From NCBI GenBank assembly GCA_003255065.1, contig QAOA01006149.1:42724-106723 (forward strand): a DNA stretch of 64,000 bases, given 5' to 3'. The notes under the pieces were generated by a model, which searched no databases, was not told where the DNA came from, and was given only the letters and a program-made list of their open reading frames with translations. The translations under genes were made by a program, and so were the position numbers. Positions 47,831 to 61,379 of this stretch are shown one piece after another. Within the stretch, counting starts at the first letter, position 1, and every line of letters begins with the position of its first letter. Origin of the DNA: Cercis canadensis. Lineage: Eukaryota > Streptophyta > Magnoliopsida > Fabales > Fabaceae.

Positions 47831-49030
47831 GCATTTTGAAAGACAATAATCAAATTATGGACATGGCATTGATCGAAAAATTTGAAGAAAGAACTAGAGT
47901 CTCTCTTTTTTTTTTTTCCTTCTTGAAAAGAGTTCAGGCTACCGGGTGCGAGGTCATTGCCTTTTTCAGTCAAAACACACATACCCATTTGACTCCTTCA
48001 TAGGGGAGACCTACTACTTGAGCCTCGATGAGAGTTAATGCAGATCTAGGTGATTGTCGGTTCACATAAGGTTTACCACAAATGGCCTCACCCGAGATCT
48101 AACCTCCACCTTGGCTGGTAGAGCAAAAGTCCTTAAAACCTGAAAAAAGTGAAGGTCCAGTGGAGCTAGGTTCTCAGAGCTGGTTGGCGTACATGTACGC
48201 TGCCGAATCACCAATGGAACACCAGATGATGGGCGTTTAGAAGACTAGCTCTGGTAAGACTAGTCTGCGCCCAAACTGATGCCTATGTTGAGACAGCGTT
48301 TCAAACTAAGCAGATATATAATCATGACTTACTTAGTCATGTACTGACAACGCGGTTAGCATAGAGAAGCCTCAGATCAGTTCTGTTCCGACACTTTGAT
48401 GCCCCCGCTTGGGTTATAAGCTAATGCTAATTAGCTCGGCAATCGATGAAGAGTTTATCATTGTTTATAAATCTAGTTTTAAGAATTGATTTTATCGAGG
48501 TGGGATATGAAAATTGTAATTACCGACTTTGATAATTATAAAATATTCCTTAATATTAATCTTTTTTTTCGTATGTCTTTAAATGTTTTTGACTTGAGTT
48601 TTTCTTCAAAGTTGATAATTAAAATACATATTAAATAGAAGATTGATCAATACAAATATAAGTCCACAATCTAATTTTTATCTAAAGTATTCATTGGGCT
48701 TTTTTTCTTGGTCCGCTACAAAATAAGAGTAGCTTACTTCTTCTCAAAATTCTATATCTCCTAGTTCTAATAGAATTTAAATATAAGACCTCCAAGATGG
48801 AGTTCCGAGTGCTGAATCATTCTGATGTCTCTTTAATTAGTGATAAAGAGAAGAGAATACACAATAAGAATAGACCAGACTTAAGAATGAGAATATATAA
48901 TGAGTATCTCTGCCACCGTGAAGCGCCTCTTTCAATTCTATCTCTAATATTAGCCAATACTTTTTAAAGAAGAAAGATTGGAAGCCATCCAAGCGGGGAT
49001 ATTTGAAGGATTTCATACTTTTGACAGCAC
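47831..49030. other. Insertion in the B-C spacer, partly organelle-like
   Basis: The C-D spacer lacks this block: its flanks at 47830 and 49035 are contiguous at about 57245. About 47935-48440 is much less AT-rich than its surroundings and non-coding, in the style of plant mitochondrial intron or spacer DNA. The rest is AT-rich. No ORF or terminal repeat recognised. Confidence 0.35.
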
Positions 49031-51061
49031 TCTTATCTAATTTCTTTCTCCCTTTTGGAAATACAATTATATTATATAAATGGGCTGTTGCAATATGTTC
49101 AGATAAACCTCCCCTCTTTGTTTAGGCCAAACTTTTGTGACCAAATTTTCTTACACCAACCCGTTGAATTACCCACAAACGAAAAAACGAAAAAGACTTT
49201 ATTTATAAGGAAGACTAGATGGGAATGTGAAGATTTGTTTCGTATTGAAAAGCCACACAAGAATATCCTAATCAATGTGATTTGTATATATTCACCTTTT
49301 TCCTTTTCTAGTTGAAAATGATAAAGAAACTTGAGACTTACTGGTACAGACATTCTTTCTTCAAGTAACCGTTGCAGAACACAAGTAAAAGGGCATGAAC
49401 CAACAGAAAAATCAGTCAAAACCACACGCACAGCACCAAATATAGGCTAATTAAAGAAGGAAGAAAGATATAAAGAGAGACACACATTAATTCAGGTAAA
49501 ACTCTTTTAAGAAAATGAATAAAAAAGTGAGACATTTTTGTATGCTTTATTTGTTTTGATTGAGACTTTTTACTGGCTCAATACTTTATATAAAACTTCT
49601 TTGACAAATATTTAAAATGTTTCCATTGACCAAATTCGATTAGATGCATTTGATTAAGGAGAAAAAATCCAATTACCAATATAGTCTTAATGGGTAAGTA
49701 TAACTTTACACCTTTACCAAAATTCTTTTCTCATTATGAATCCTTGAGACAACGAGTGTATGACGACAATGTAAGTCTATAACTTTACACCTTTTTTTTT
49801 TTTTCTGACAAAACTGAAAAAGAAAAAACATAGAAAAGGGCTTCGACTTTCAATTCTTTTTAACAATGATCTGGATGTTCTAAAGTGATAGGGTGTAATT
49901 TAGAAAGCAATATAATTAATATAGTTTGTAAAAGAAGATAAAGGATTGAGGTTTTTTACACATCAATATTATTAAAATCCCTTTTAAAATAGTAAATAAT
50001 ATTTAATTTGTAATTAAAAGTTACCTATTATATCTCAATAATTAATGACATTGTAATAATATTGATCTTAATTGCTAGCAATAAAAGTTTACTCCTTATC
50101 CTTTTTTTTTTTTTTTAAANTTTTTTTCTTTTAAATTGTTTCTTTTTATCTAGTCGCAGATATTAATTACTTTTCTCCAACTTTCCCCTTGTTATCTCTA
50201 CTAAATATACAACTACTGCATACATTAATTAACTTTTCTTGCCTAGCTAAAATCTGTCAACTAATTAATTCACTTGTACAACATTTCTTTCTCTCCACTA
50301 ATTAAGAATAATTTTTGAAAGAAGCATTATTGTGTTTTGAGAAATTGAATGGGCGAGAGATAGGGTGAGAGAGAGTATTAATAAGAGAGAGGATTAACGG
50401 AGTGAAGGAATAATTTAGTCGGATGCAGTTATTTTTTCTTATATTTGAGGCTATTACCTTAAAGGACAGAGAAGAAGAAACGGAGGCAGTATTAGATAAA
50501 TCTCAACCTTTTATCTTTTAGCAGTATTATTTATTAATTTAAGAGAGCAATTAATAATAGTGAAGGGTAAAAAATCTCAACCCTTTATTTTTTTAAGGAT
50601 TATGATATTCACACTTCAACCTATAAAATACATCCCTCACTTTAGTGGATCCAGATCAGATCCTTTCAAAAAATTTATGGTCAAGGCAAGCAATTAATTT
50701 TCATTCATAATGCAGTGAAACATACAAACAAGGAGAAACAATCATACAATTATGAGTTTTCAAATTAATTTCTTCACATTGATTGCTAGACTTTTTAACA
50801 TTTTCTTTTAGGGAAATGCTAGATAACATTTTCTTTGACAAATTTGTTGCCAAACTGAGGTTGACTTATAATCACCTTTGGATGAATATTTGATCTCGAC
50901 CACTGTTTCATCCAACAATCACATTTGTAGTTTGCTATACTCTTTATTTTATTGTTTTATTGGTGGACCCTTTTCTTTAAATTTGGCTAGCTAAGAAATT
51001 ACTGGACTTACTTCCATTGTTTAATCTATACTTTATATCTCAGTCATTCCTTATAGGATAG
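49031..51061. other. Spacer between copies B and C
   Basis: 49031-49700 is duplicated at about 57245-57880 and 50490-51061 at about 58750-59320, which fixes the tandem period at about 8.2 kb. 49700-50490 is AT-rich with no match in the C-D spacer. No coding sequence supported; one ambiguous base at 50120. Confidence 0.6.
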
Positions 51062-54000
51062 GCACCAAGGAAGAGAGAAACGGAGAGTTTACATTGTTCA
51101 TGTACAAGGTTATTGTTCATCAATTCTCTATCTAAGCCATTTTATGAGCATTTTATAGCTTCGCTTTCGTTGTTTGTGAACATGGTTCATTTTTATTATT
51201 TCCTTCATATCGAATTTTCTTTTCTTGCAGGGAATGAAGGACTTTTTTGCTTGACTTGTGGATTTGCACAGAAATATAACTAAGATAATATAGTATGTTC
51301 TTACTGATTTTTTTTTTTTTGTGGGTTTGTGGCAACACGCTCTATTAAAATTGAAGGAGGCTACGTATTCAACTCTGCCCTTTAGATGATAAAAAAGAGT
51401 TCTCCTAGTTTATCACAAATGAGAACCCACTTTCTCTTCAGCTTTTATCATTTATGAAATGAATTCGAAGCAAAACTTGAATTAGATATATACATGGCTA
51501 ATGGAGAGATTATAGCTTAGCCTTCTTGCCTTAGTGTTTTAATTTAGATATGACCTTTCTCTTCAATTTATTGAGGAGAAAGGTCATATCTTAGCCTTCT
51601 TGCCTTAGGGTTTTATTGAGATCTAATGGATATCTTTCATCATATGGCAAAGAAGCAATTCTATTCACCAAACTGGGAGAAAGATCATATTGATCGGTGA
51701 AATTTCTCTCTCTTTACAAATAATTTTTTCAATTAGTCGCTTGAAAATTCAAGATTGTAGGTTACTACCCTTGTACATACAATTTCACTGTAGAATTGGA
51801 GTGGACAATTAAGCCATTGTAGAAACCTTGGGGTCATAAGAGTTGTGGGAGTTAAAAGACATTTTAGTGCTTTCAAAGCGGATAAGATAAGATTATGGGC
51901 AGAGGTTGAGCTACTAGCTACCAAACTAAATTTTGATTAATGCTATACAAAAAATACATCTGAATTGCTCGTATAGTTACTTTCTCAAATTGACTTGATA
52001 AACATGAAGCATTGTTTGATTGGGAACCTCATAATCTGTAACACGCATGTGCCAAAATACTCGATTTCTCTCACTCTTTTTCTCCCCCTCCATAATTTAT
52101 ATTTGTTATAGCTGTTTCAGAAACATAATTTGCTTGATTGAATAAGCTTAAGTATTTATGGTTTTGTTTGCATGTTTTAGAAAATTGTATCTACTTCCTG
52201 AGGTCATTATGTCAACTGAAGGGATTGATGCACGTGAGGTATTCCATAGAGCTTGTTACTATATTGTATTCTTCATATTGTTGAGTTTGTATTTATTATG
52301 TCTTTCCTTTCCATTTTGTTAAAGTATTATTCATCGTGTTTATTAGATTGTTGAACTTACAATAGATATGTGTGTGGGTGTCTATAAAATTAATTACAAG
52401 AATGAAATGTTATTCTGGTTGGAGCAGATGGATAAAGGACCAGGCTCTTCTTCCTTACATGGATATCCCCAAGAGAAAGCATACTCTGGACAGAACCAAC
52501 CTAACCCTGCAGTGTCTTTGAGTCAAGGGTACAATCTCAAATTTACATAATGGCATTCTTCTTAATGTTTTTTACTGTTATCAATAAAACCATAGTTATC
52601 AGGTTCACTACATCCCCTTTCGAATTGTGCTCCGAGTACATCATTTTAGATTTTGATAGAGGATTTGTTGTGCATATATAAATATGTATATTTATGTATA
52701 CATAACTTACATACCATGTTCCTGTTCTAGTGCCCTGTACTAGAGCCACCCGCGAGCTTGGTAACAGTGTATAAAACCAATACTGGTATATATATTTGTA
52801 AATCATTTTTCGGAAAGATATTATAATAGTTATTGGTTAAATTTCTATTATCTTCTTAAGTTAAAACCTTGATACCAATAAAAGCAAGAAAACATTAATA
52901 TATATATTCTCACCATAGGCTTTAGCTCGAGTGATTGCAACCCATACACATTGGACATGTAATGAACTTGGGTAGTGGGATCTAATTCCCATGCAACCTC
53001 TTTCATGACTTTCCGCTTCTCTAAAGCAATGCTCTCCTTTGTTATATATTCCTCGATCCTTAATGCAGTTCCTTTGAAAATTGTTTGTGTTAATTATTCA
53101 CTGTTTTGAGGCTAACTAGTTACATTTGAAATGGGTGACAGGGAATCTCAGCCTTTAGCAGCTTCAGGACCACCTTCAGGGATACCACAGCTCTTCTCAT
53201 CCAACTCTCAGAATGCCATCCATCCTGAACAGTTGCATCAGTAAGCTTTAGTTTAGATTCACTTTTTTTTGGTTATATGATGGTAAGAAATTTGAATTCC
53301 TAACCTCTTGTAAATTAACTAAACCTCTCACCACTGGACGGTGTTTAGTTGCTTTTAGTTTAGCTTTCTAAAGGGTTACAAATTGTTTAAAACATCTATT
53401 TTCCCCGTTAAATATTAACTAATAAATTACTTTGAATATGTCAAAATTCAGATTCCATAATAGGGGATTGGGGCCAAACCTTGGTGGCCCATTTCCTTAT
53501 GGTCACCCTGCAGTAAGAGGCAGCACTCCAAGCAATGATTATCATATTCCAGTATCAAATTTGCCACCAGAACATCGTTTATCTTCAACGGCTCAATTGG
53601 CTCCACCATTTCCATACGCACATGTATATTGCTGGGCATCTCCTAGCTAGCTAGCACATTCTTGATCTGTTTGAGATATTTAATTTTTTTTTAAAAAAAA
53701 AAACACGCATGGAATAGTTAGACATAACTTTACTTTATTTCCTTCTTTTCAATCCTGTTCATATTATTTTTCATTCTTGTTTTTGAATTTAGAATTCACT
53801 AGGAGCTGGGATTGGTGTAATGCCGCCACCGCCACCACCACCACCACCCTATCCTATGACAGCATATCCTACTTGGCAACAGGGCCCAACTGCTGCATCT
53901 GGGTAGAATGAATATTCGTTTTCTAATTAACAAGAATCTCATTCACATTTGTTTTGAATATTAACATTATCTAATGAATTAGCAGTTCATTTTTCTCACT

Positions 54001-55772
54001 GCCTGTGTTGAGGGGTAACATCCTGGAGAATAGTTAGTGGAACCTACATATGTGAAGCACACTGGGATGTGAGACACCCAGATTCCGATGCTTTAGTGAG
54101 TGTCAATACCGAGCTGGGATGTCAAAGTGGGTAAGGACTACCCACTTTGAAGTGTGCAGGTTCCGCTAGCTAGGCAACTAGATCTTTCCCTTCAATATAG
54201 GCAACTACATACATTTGGGAAGTTAATAGTAACCCTTGTTTATTATTGACTGTACTAGGTTTCTTGTTCCACAAGAAATCCAATTCCAAGGAGTGGTAGG
54301 TCGACCCGGTGGAGAGTCCTCTAATCAGGTTCCATACCAAAACTTTCAACAGGTATATATGTATACCTATTTTCTTTGATAAAAGACTATTAATTTCTTT
54401 CAGTTGCATGGGTCCAATTGTAGCAAAGTTAATTAACTTGCTCAACTTTAATTAGATACAAGATATATAGTGCTGTACTTGTGCTTAAACAATATTATTC
54501 GTTCTTCCAATTTTTATTTTCTGCAGCAAGGATTTCCCGGCATGCATCCCAACTCACATCAAATGGTACAAAAACCAATTAATTGTGATTGTTTTACGTG
54601 GCATGCATGTAGCTACCAATTGTTATGAGCTTAGTAAATATACAGTTGCTGTATATATATATTTTTACGAATTTGTTTCAACATATATTAGATGGGAACG
54701 AATTTGCCAGAGAACAGCATACCATCTGCAGAACTTCAACTGGGTACTTGGATTGATCCTACACTTCCTCCAAGGTATGGTCTTTAGTTAGGCTTAAATG
54801 AAGCTTGGCCATTGGGCCAAAGGCCCGGCTTGCCCCAAGTTAATCGTTTGAACCCTTCTTGGAACCTTTTTCAAAAAGTACTAACTACTAAATGCTCTCC
54901 CCTATATACCTAAGGTTTTATTTTATTTTTTTTTTTAAAAAAAAAAAGACTATGATCTGCTACTGAGTATGTTAGTATTTATTGAATGAAAATATTACAT
55001 CTTTGATTTTCTGTTTGCAAGTTGCAACTTCAACCCCAGCCTCTTCATTTCTGCTGTTTTTTTCCTTCTTGGCACAAATCTCACCTCCTTCCCTCTGTAT
55101 GTTGGTTTGTCTCTCAAGGTGCAAATGCCTCCAAATCGATTATTTTCTTTGTTTAGTTCAAGAAATTCCATGTCTCCAAATTAGTGCATCGTTTGCTATC
55201 GTATATGTCTTTATATATAGATATGACTGTGTTTTACTTACTAAGGGAATCTTTAAAGAGTGTTTTTTTTTATATAAAAAAAATTCGGTTAAAATTTCAG
55301 GGATGTTTTCTTCCTTTTAAGATTTATCATAGTTTTGTAGTCTTTTTGATAATTCTTGTAGTTTTTTTGTTTTTTTTTGGGTGACGCTATGGTTTGGAGG
55401 TTCAAATCTTAGACCTCCAAACAACCCAGACCCCTCACCATTAAATTGAACCTAGTGACTAAATTTTTGTAGAGTTCTGCCTTGCTATTGCTTTATCTCT
55501 TTGCTATCAGAATATGATAAACTAATTAACAAATCAACATGGCATTCATTAATTCAGGGCTCTGAGAAACTCATACTATGATCCAAAATATGAAGAAATG
55601 GGCTTACCTGTGGATCCCCATTTGAGGAATTTTCTTGCCAAACATGGCCGAGGTAAATTCAATTACAATTTATGCTTCTCACAGTGATTAACTGATATAT
55701 ATTTGCTGTATACCCATGCAAGTTCTTACTGTGTGTTCTATATATTCATGTATAAAAGCAGGTAATTCATAG
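51062..55772 (+). CDS. Unrecognised proline/glutamine-rich gene, copy C (most complete)
   Basis: No domain recognised. Exons inferred from GT-AG sites with agreeing phases: 52181-52238, 52428-52528, 53142-53240, 53452-53623, 53793-53902, 54259-54352, 54527-54565, 54692-54774, 55558-55652, 55762-55772; together about 286 residues. Landmarks in order: K-L-Y-L-L-P-E-V-I-M-S-T-E, SGQNQPNPAVSLSQG, GLGPNLGGPFPYGHP, PVSNLPPEHRL, a run of nine prolines then YPMTAYPTWQQ, VPYQNFQQQGFPGMHP, LQLGTWIDPTLPPR, VDPHLRNFLAKHGRGNS-stop. Such low-complexity P/Q/N-rich sequence suggests a disordered nuclear or RNA-related protein, but this is a guess. Upstream exons matching A and B (51062-51108, 51231-51292) carry an in-frame TAA at 51281-51283, so the true start may be at or after 52181, or the copy may be damaged at its 5' end. 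Multi-exon phase agreement argues that the ancestral gene was real. Confidence 0.55.
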
Positions 55773-57901
55773 AGACTGTCATGATCATTGCAATGACTTC
55801 CATTGTGGACTGGGAGAGGAGCTTCCATATATATGCTACTAAATAGCTATATGAAACATAATAACTAGAGGATTTTCTGAGATTTCAATTATTAAGATTC
55901 CAAGTGAGAATTCAACTTTTGGAATAGATATTCTGGATTATGTTCACAGACTTCCTTAATTTGCCATTCGAACCTGTGAAGTTGTTCATTTGTTTGATTT
56001 TCCTTCATTAATCTATTTAGAACCTTTGCTATCTATGAATACTTATTATCAATCTTATCACCCTGGCTAGATCTAACCTGTTTAAAAGTATTGTGACAAT
56101 GTTTTCTTTTTCAAAAACAACATTGGAAGCATTAATAAGAGATATTTTTCAAAACTGTAATGATGGTTGAAAATGTGATATATCTGACAAGATTTTCAAT
56201 TGATCATTATCGCTTTCGTTTCTTACATCAATGATTATCAAATTGTACATTAGAAACCCTAATACATGCAACTATAAAAAGGGCAAAACTTACTTGCAGT
56301 GCCTTACGTGCTTGCCATAATATTCCTCACTTAGCGTATGACATACGTAACATTTTTTCCAGTACATCAATTCACCTAAAACTCTGTTAGACTCCTTCCA
56401 TTACCTTCAAACTCTTAGTTTAGGTTCACCTTCTTTCTCCAATCACTTCTCTCAGTGTACACCAACACAATCTCTAGATGCCATGGTACCACAATCAAGC
56501 TTAGCACCGCCATTTGCGTTTCCCCTTTCGTTTTTGGTCTTCTCTACTTCATTTCAATGGAACCCACCATGACCGTCTAAACATAAAGCAACATTGTCAC
56601 TCAGTTCTGACTGAGCAGTGGGGAAAATTAGAACAGATAGCCCGTGAACAGTAGGAGAAATCCTAACCCATGAACAGAGTAAACGAGCAACAGAATTTTC
56701 GAAAATGACCTTAGCCTTTGTATTGAGATTTTACAAAAATATATACGTGAGAATTCAGAATTTAAACTAAAGAATATTCTCAACCTAGGGTTAGGTTAAT
56801 TTTTTATATTTGAAAATCAAAAGCACTCAGTTCTGCTTAATTCAGATCTCTCTAGGAAATTTTACTATTTTATTCTCCGTATGATGTTGTTTTCTCTCAT
56901 TTTCTTTGATTTCCTTCTTGGCGCTCAATCATCTTCTCATCTTTTTGGGAACTTCCTTTCCCTCAAGAATGCAAAATAGAATCTCGTGCAAATCCTTGAA
57001 ATAACCAAAATCTCTGATTAACGCGGTTAGAGTATTTTTGGATCAGATTTTGCACATGGACACTTAGTCTTTCTGTCTTCAATCTCAATAAATATATATT
57101 AGAGAAAGGTAATAAAAGTATCCAATGCATTAATATATGTATGATACCTAGTAGGAAAATTAAAGGAAAATGAAGAAAAAGAAAAGTAGGTTTGCTTAAA
57201 TTCTTAAAACGAACGGTTGAAGGATTTTGAATGACAATAATCAAATTTTATCATATCTAATTTCTTTTTTCCTTTTGGAAATACAATTATATTTTATAAG
57301 TGGGCAGTGGCAATGTGTTCATATAACCCTCCCCACTTATTTTAGGCCAAACTTTTGTGACCAAATTTTCTTACCCACGGACGAAGAAAAGCAAAAAAGA
57401 CTTGATTTACCCAGATAAGGAAGAATATATGGGAATATGAATATTTTTTTCATACAGACAATCCACACACAAGAATATCCTAATCAATGCGATTTGTATA
57501 TATACACCTTTTTCCTTTTCTAGTTGAAAATGATAAAGAAAAATCAGTTGCAGCCCACAGGTAAAAGACTATGAACCAACAGAAAAATAGGTCAAAACCA
57601 CATGTACAGCACCAAATATAGCCTAATTAAAGAAGGAAGAAAGATATTGAGAGAGACACAAATTAATTCAAGTAAAACTCTTTTAAAAAAAATGAATAAA
57701 AAATTGAGACATTTTTTTTTATGCTTTATTTGTTCTGATTGAGACTTTTTACTGGTCAATACTTTATATAAAACTTCTTTGACGAATACTTAAAATATTC
57801 TCATCGACCAAATCCGATTAGATGCATTTGATTAAGGAGAAGAACCCAATTACCAATTTAGTCTTAATGGGTAAGTATAACTTTACACCTTTTTCCCAAA
57901 A
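55773..57901. other. 3' flank of copy C and C-D spacer
   Basis: Matches the flank of copy B with indels. About 56130-56740 has no counterpart in B and looks like inserted spacer. No coding sequence supported. Confidence 0.55.
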
Positions 57902-58741
57902 GGACAAAACTTAAGTAAAGTTCTTTAAGTGTTTGTGGTGATGTTCTCTTATTAAAATATTACATGTGTATTATTTTTACAGCTCAGCAACCACCTCAAT
58001 GCCTAATCAATGTTTATCACCGTTTTCTCAAATTTCCTTTGTTAAACGTATTCCTCGACAAACCCATTTTCTATCTTCTTCCTCTCATTAACATCTACGC
58101 CACCAAAAGCTTGTGACCCATATTTTTCCTAGTTCTCAACCACCACTAGGATTAGCGCCGTTAAAAGTGCCGTCTTCTAACTCGGTGGTGTTGGTAGCAC
58201 CATTGAACCTCGGGCTGGTACAGGTGGAGGAGTTGCTGGCCTGCTGGATGACATTGCTGCATGCAGGAAAATGCATAAAAAGAAATTGAAAATGAAATTG
58301 GAAAGGGAAAACAGGAAATAGTGGGGGAAAGTTTTGTTCATTGTGTGTGTGTTTGACTGGAAAGGGGAGAAAGAGAGATAATTTAAAAACATTCCAATGC
58401 TGAGAGGGAGTGAAATAGTCGAGAATCCATGAAAGCTTGGGTATTTTTCTCAAAAAATAGCTTCTTTCCTCTTGGTTTAGAGCCGAATTTGGTGGCAACA
58501 ATTGATGGGGGGGATTTTGTTGGTATGAATTTGGTGCAGCCATTGATAGAGTCGAAGAGGCTCTGGGTTGAGTTCATTGAGAAGAACAGAAGAAGTTCTA
58601 AGGGAGAAAATTTGAGAAAATGGTGATAAACATTGACTAAGTATTGAGGTGGTTGATGAGTTGTAAAATTAATACACATATAATATTTTAATAGGAGAAC
58701 AACACCACAAACACCTAAGGAACTTTACTTAAGTTTTGTCC
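57902..58741. mobile_element. Mutator-like TIR element with a coding-like start inside
   Basis: Terminal inverted repeats of about 137 bp (57902-58038 and 58604-58741), outer ends GGACAAAACTTAAGTAAAG and its complement, with few mismatches. No transposase. The 565-bp core is unlike the surrounding AT-rich DNA; on the minus strand it has a CT-rich leader and an ATG at 58254 opening a 25-codon frame. Long TIRs around host-like sequence are the Pack-MULE layout. A clean 9-bp target repeat is not visible. The matching position between B and C lacks it. Confidence 0.75.
58177..58254 (-). pseudogene. Captured first-exon fragment in the TIR element
   Basis: ATG after a leader-like stretch, then MSSSRPATPPPVPARGSMV and L-P-T-P-P-S-stop. 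The proline/serine-rich start looks like the beginning of a real plant protein, but it stops after 25 codons and has no further exon. Family not recognised. Confidence 0.4.
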
Positions 58742-59614
58742 AAATAAATAAATCTCAACCTTTTATCTTCTAGTAGTATTATTTATTAATTTGTGAGAGC
58801 AATTAATAATGGTGAAGAGTAAAAAATCTCAACACTTCATCTTTTTTAAAGATTAGGATATTGGCACTTTACCATTTAAAATACAACTTTCAGTCTCTCA
58901 CATTAGAGTATCCAAATAAGATAATTTCAAAAAAGTTATGGTCAAGGCAAGTAATTAATTTTCATTCATAATCCATTGAAACATACAAAATAAAGCAATA
59001 ATGCAATTTATGAGCTTTCAAATTAATTTCTTCACATTAATTGCACGACTCATTTAATATTTTTTTTTATGGAAATGCTAGGTATCATTTTTTTTAACAA
59101 CCTTGTTATCAAAACTAGGGCCGACATATAACTCATATTTAAATGAATATGTAGCCTCGACTACTTTGTTTCATCCAAAAATCATATTTATATTTTGCTA
59201 AACTCTTTCTTTATTTTTTTTTTTGGTGGACCATTTTCTTTATATACTGCTAGCTAAGAAATTATTGGACTTACTTTCCATTGTTTATTATATACTTTAT
59301 ATCTCAGTCATTCCTTATAAAATATGCACCAAGGAAGAGAGAAACGGAGAGTTGTTATTGTTCGTGTACAAGGTTCTTGTTCATCAACTCTCTTTCTTAC
59401 CCATTTTTATGAGCATTTTATAGCTTTGCTGCTTCCTTGTTTATGAACATGCTTCATTTTTTACTCTTTCCTTAATATCGAATTCTCTTATCTTGCAGGA
59501 AATTAGGGAGCTTTTTGCTTGACTTGTGGATTTGCACAAATCTATAAATAAAACCATATAGTATGTTTTTTTTTTAGTTTATAGCGCACGTTATGCATTG
59601 AAATTTATGGAGGC
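58742..59614 (+). pseudogene. Tandem gene family, copy D, 5' relic
   Basis: Matches the upstream region and the first two exon candidates of copy C (C 50490-51345). The first exon-like segment is at about 59325-59380. The second (about 59500-59561) still reads F-A-Q-type sequence but is disturbed (AGGAAATTAGGGAG in place of the G-N-E-G-L codons). Similarity stops at 59614, where the inverted-repeat element begins. Non-functional. Confidence 0.65.
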
Positions 59615-60536
59615 TGTAGACACCGTATTTTATCTGGGACCTTTTTCAATTTGTTTGAAAAAAAATTAATTTAATTACAAAGTGTGAAAAATTATTTTAA
59701 TTTAGCTTCCTTTCAATTTTATGTAAGTTTTTATTTATTAATTGTTAAATACCTTTCAGGAAAAAAAAAAAAAAACAAAAGGAGAAAAAAAGGGAATATG
59801 AGATAAACATGTAAAACATGCTTCTTAAAAAAAAAAGAAAAGAAAAAGAAACAAAAATTACATGGATAAAATTTAAAGAGATAGTGTAATTTGTCCAAAG
59901 GGGTATTTTTGAAAAAAAAAGGATAGTGTAACCCTAAATGGACTATCACCATCCATTTCAAAATGAAGGAATGAGGTGCCGTTTTAGCACAAAACTAAAA
60001 GAGAAGGTGAAATACAAAAAGAAAAAAAAAAAAAGAACAAAGGGAAGAGAGACTTCCGGATGGAAGAGAAAGAGTTAGAGAGAAAAGAAGAAAAAGACAA
60101 AAAGATAGGTGAGAACATGTGGAAAAAAAATAAAGAAAGGATAAAAAGGAGACCTAATGGATAAAAAGAGAATAGAAAAATAGGGTAAAATGGAGGCCAA
60201 TGTGTGAGATAAGAGAAAAAAGAAACCAATTCAGCAAGAAAAAAATAGAGCTATGGAGAGAGTAAGGAGGAGAACTCAAAGGGAAGTTTGAAGAAAAAAT
60301 ATCAAAATCTAGCTAATGTATGCTTCTTTTTGCCTAATACTCTCTTTTTTTTTTGTTTATGATTTCAAAGTTATAGGGTGTTTAGATGTGAGATTTTGAT
60401 TAGTTTTATCATACTTTACTCTCTATTTTGTTCCCTCTCTTTGTTATTTAGTTTATTTAACTTGTGGGTTCTTCATTATTTACTTCATTTTTCTCTATTT
60501 TTTTTTTTCAATGACCCATGATACTTGAAGCCTAGA

Positions 60537-60569
60537 GAGGGGGGTGGGGGGGGGGGGGGGGNGGGGGGT
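60537..60569. repeat. G-tract
   Basis: A run of G interrupted by one T and one N, in the left arm of the inverted repeat. The right arm has about 20 bases of ordinary mixed sequence at this spot. Confidence 0.9.
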
Positions 60570-61379
60570 AGAAGAGTTTCATATTTGGTTTATGTATTTT
60601 CCTATTTAGTTTCTTGTGTTTATTGATGCATTATTTATTTATTTATTTCTCATTTTTGTTTTTTCATTTTAAGGTCAAAACAATGACAAAACAAAAAGAG
60701 AAAAAAAAACCAAAACAGCCCTTGAACTACAATGAAACAGCCAATTAAACAAGATAAATCACACCTTTTTTTTTTTATTACATATGGTAGTAGCTTAAAA
60801 TAAATAAAACTAGATGACCACAATATAACCATAATAAAAATGAAAGGGCAATAACACACATAGAGAAAGAAACAACTGAATGACCAAGTTACAAAAAAGA
60901 ATAAAACAAAAAGAGCAAAGTGCATAAACTAAATAGCAATAACAAGACAAGAAAGCCACAAGTTTTGACTATTTGACCTAAAAGAGAATATAAGCAAGTG
61001 AACAAGAATCAACAACACAAAAGAAACAAAACTCAAGCATCAAAAGCATGACCATGCATGTGTAGGAGAAGATGATAGACAATAAACCTTTGGGGTAAAA
61101 GGAAGAACTAATAAAGAGAATGAGAAAGAGAGAGAGAGAGAGCAAAGCAAATGTATGAATAAAAAATAACAAAATAAGAAAGCCACAAGTTTTGACTATT
61201 TGACCCAAAAGAGAATACAAGCAAGGGAACATGAATCAACAACACAAAAGAAACAAAAACCCAAATAACAAAAAAAAAAAATACCAACATACACGAGGAG
61301 ATAATAGACAATAAACCATTGCATATATAAAAATAAAAATAAAAATATAAATGAAGAACCGAAAATGAGAAATAAAAAT

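Noticed and set aside
48108-48125. TGGCTGGTAGAGC, similar to a tRNA D-arm or A box
   Set aside because: No cloverleaf, B box or acceptor stem around it.
52190-52290. Resemblance of E-V-I-M-S-T-E-G-I-D-A-R-E-V-F-H-R-A-C to an NF-YC histone-fold segment
   Set aside because: A 5' splice site (GAG|GTATTC) falls before V-F-H-R-A-C, which would then be intronic, and the downstream frame lacks the rest of the histone fold.
55376-55470. GGAGGTTCAAATC, a B-box-like motif suggesting a second SINE
   Set aside because: No A-rich tail or target duplication could be found.
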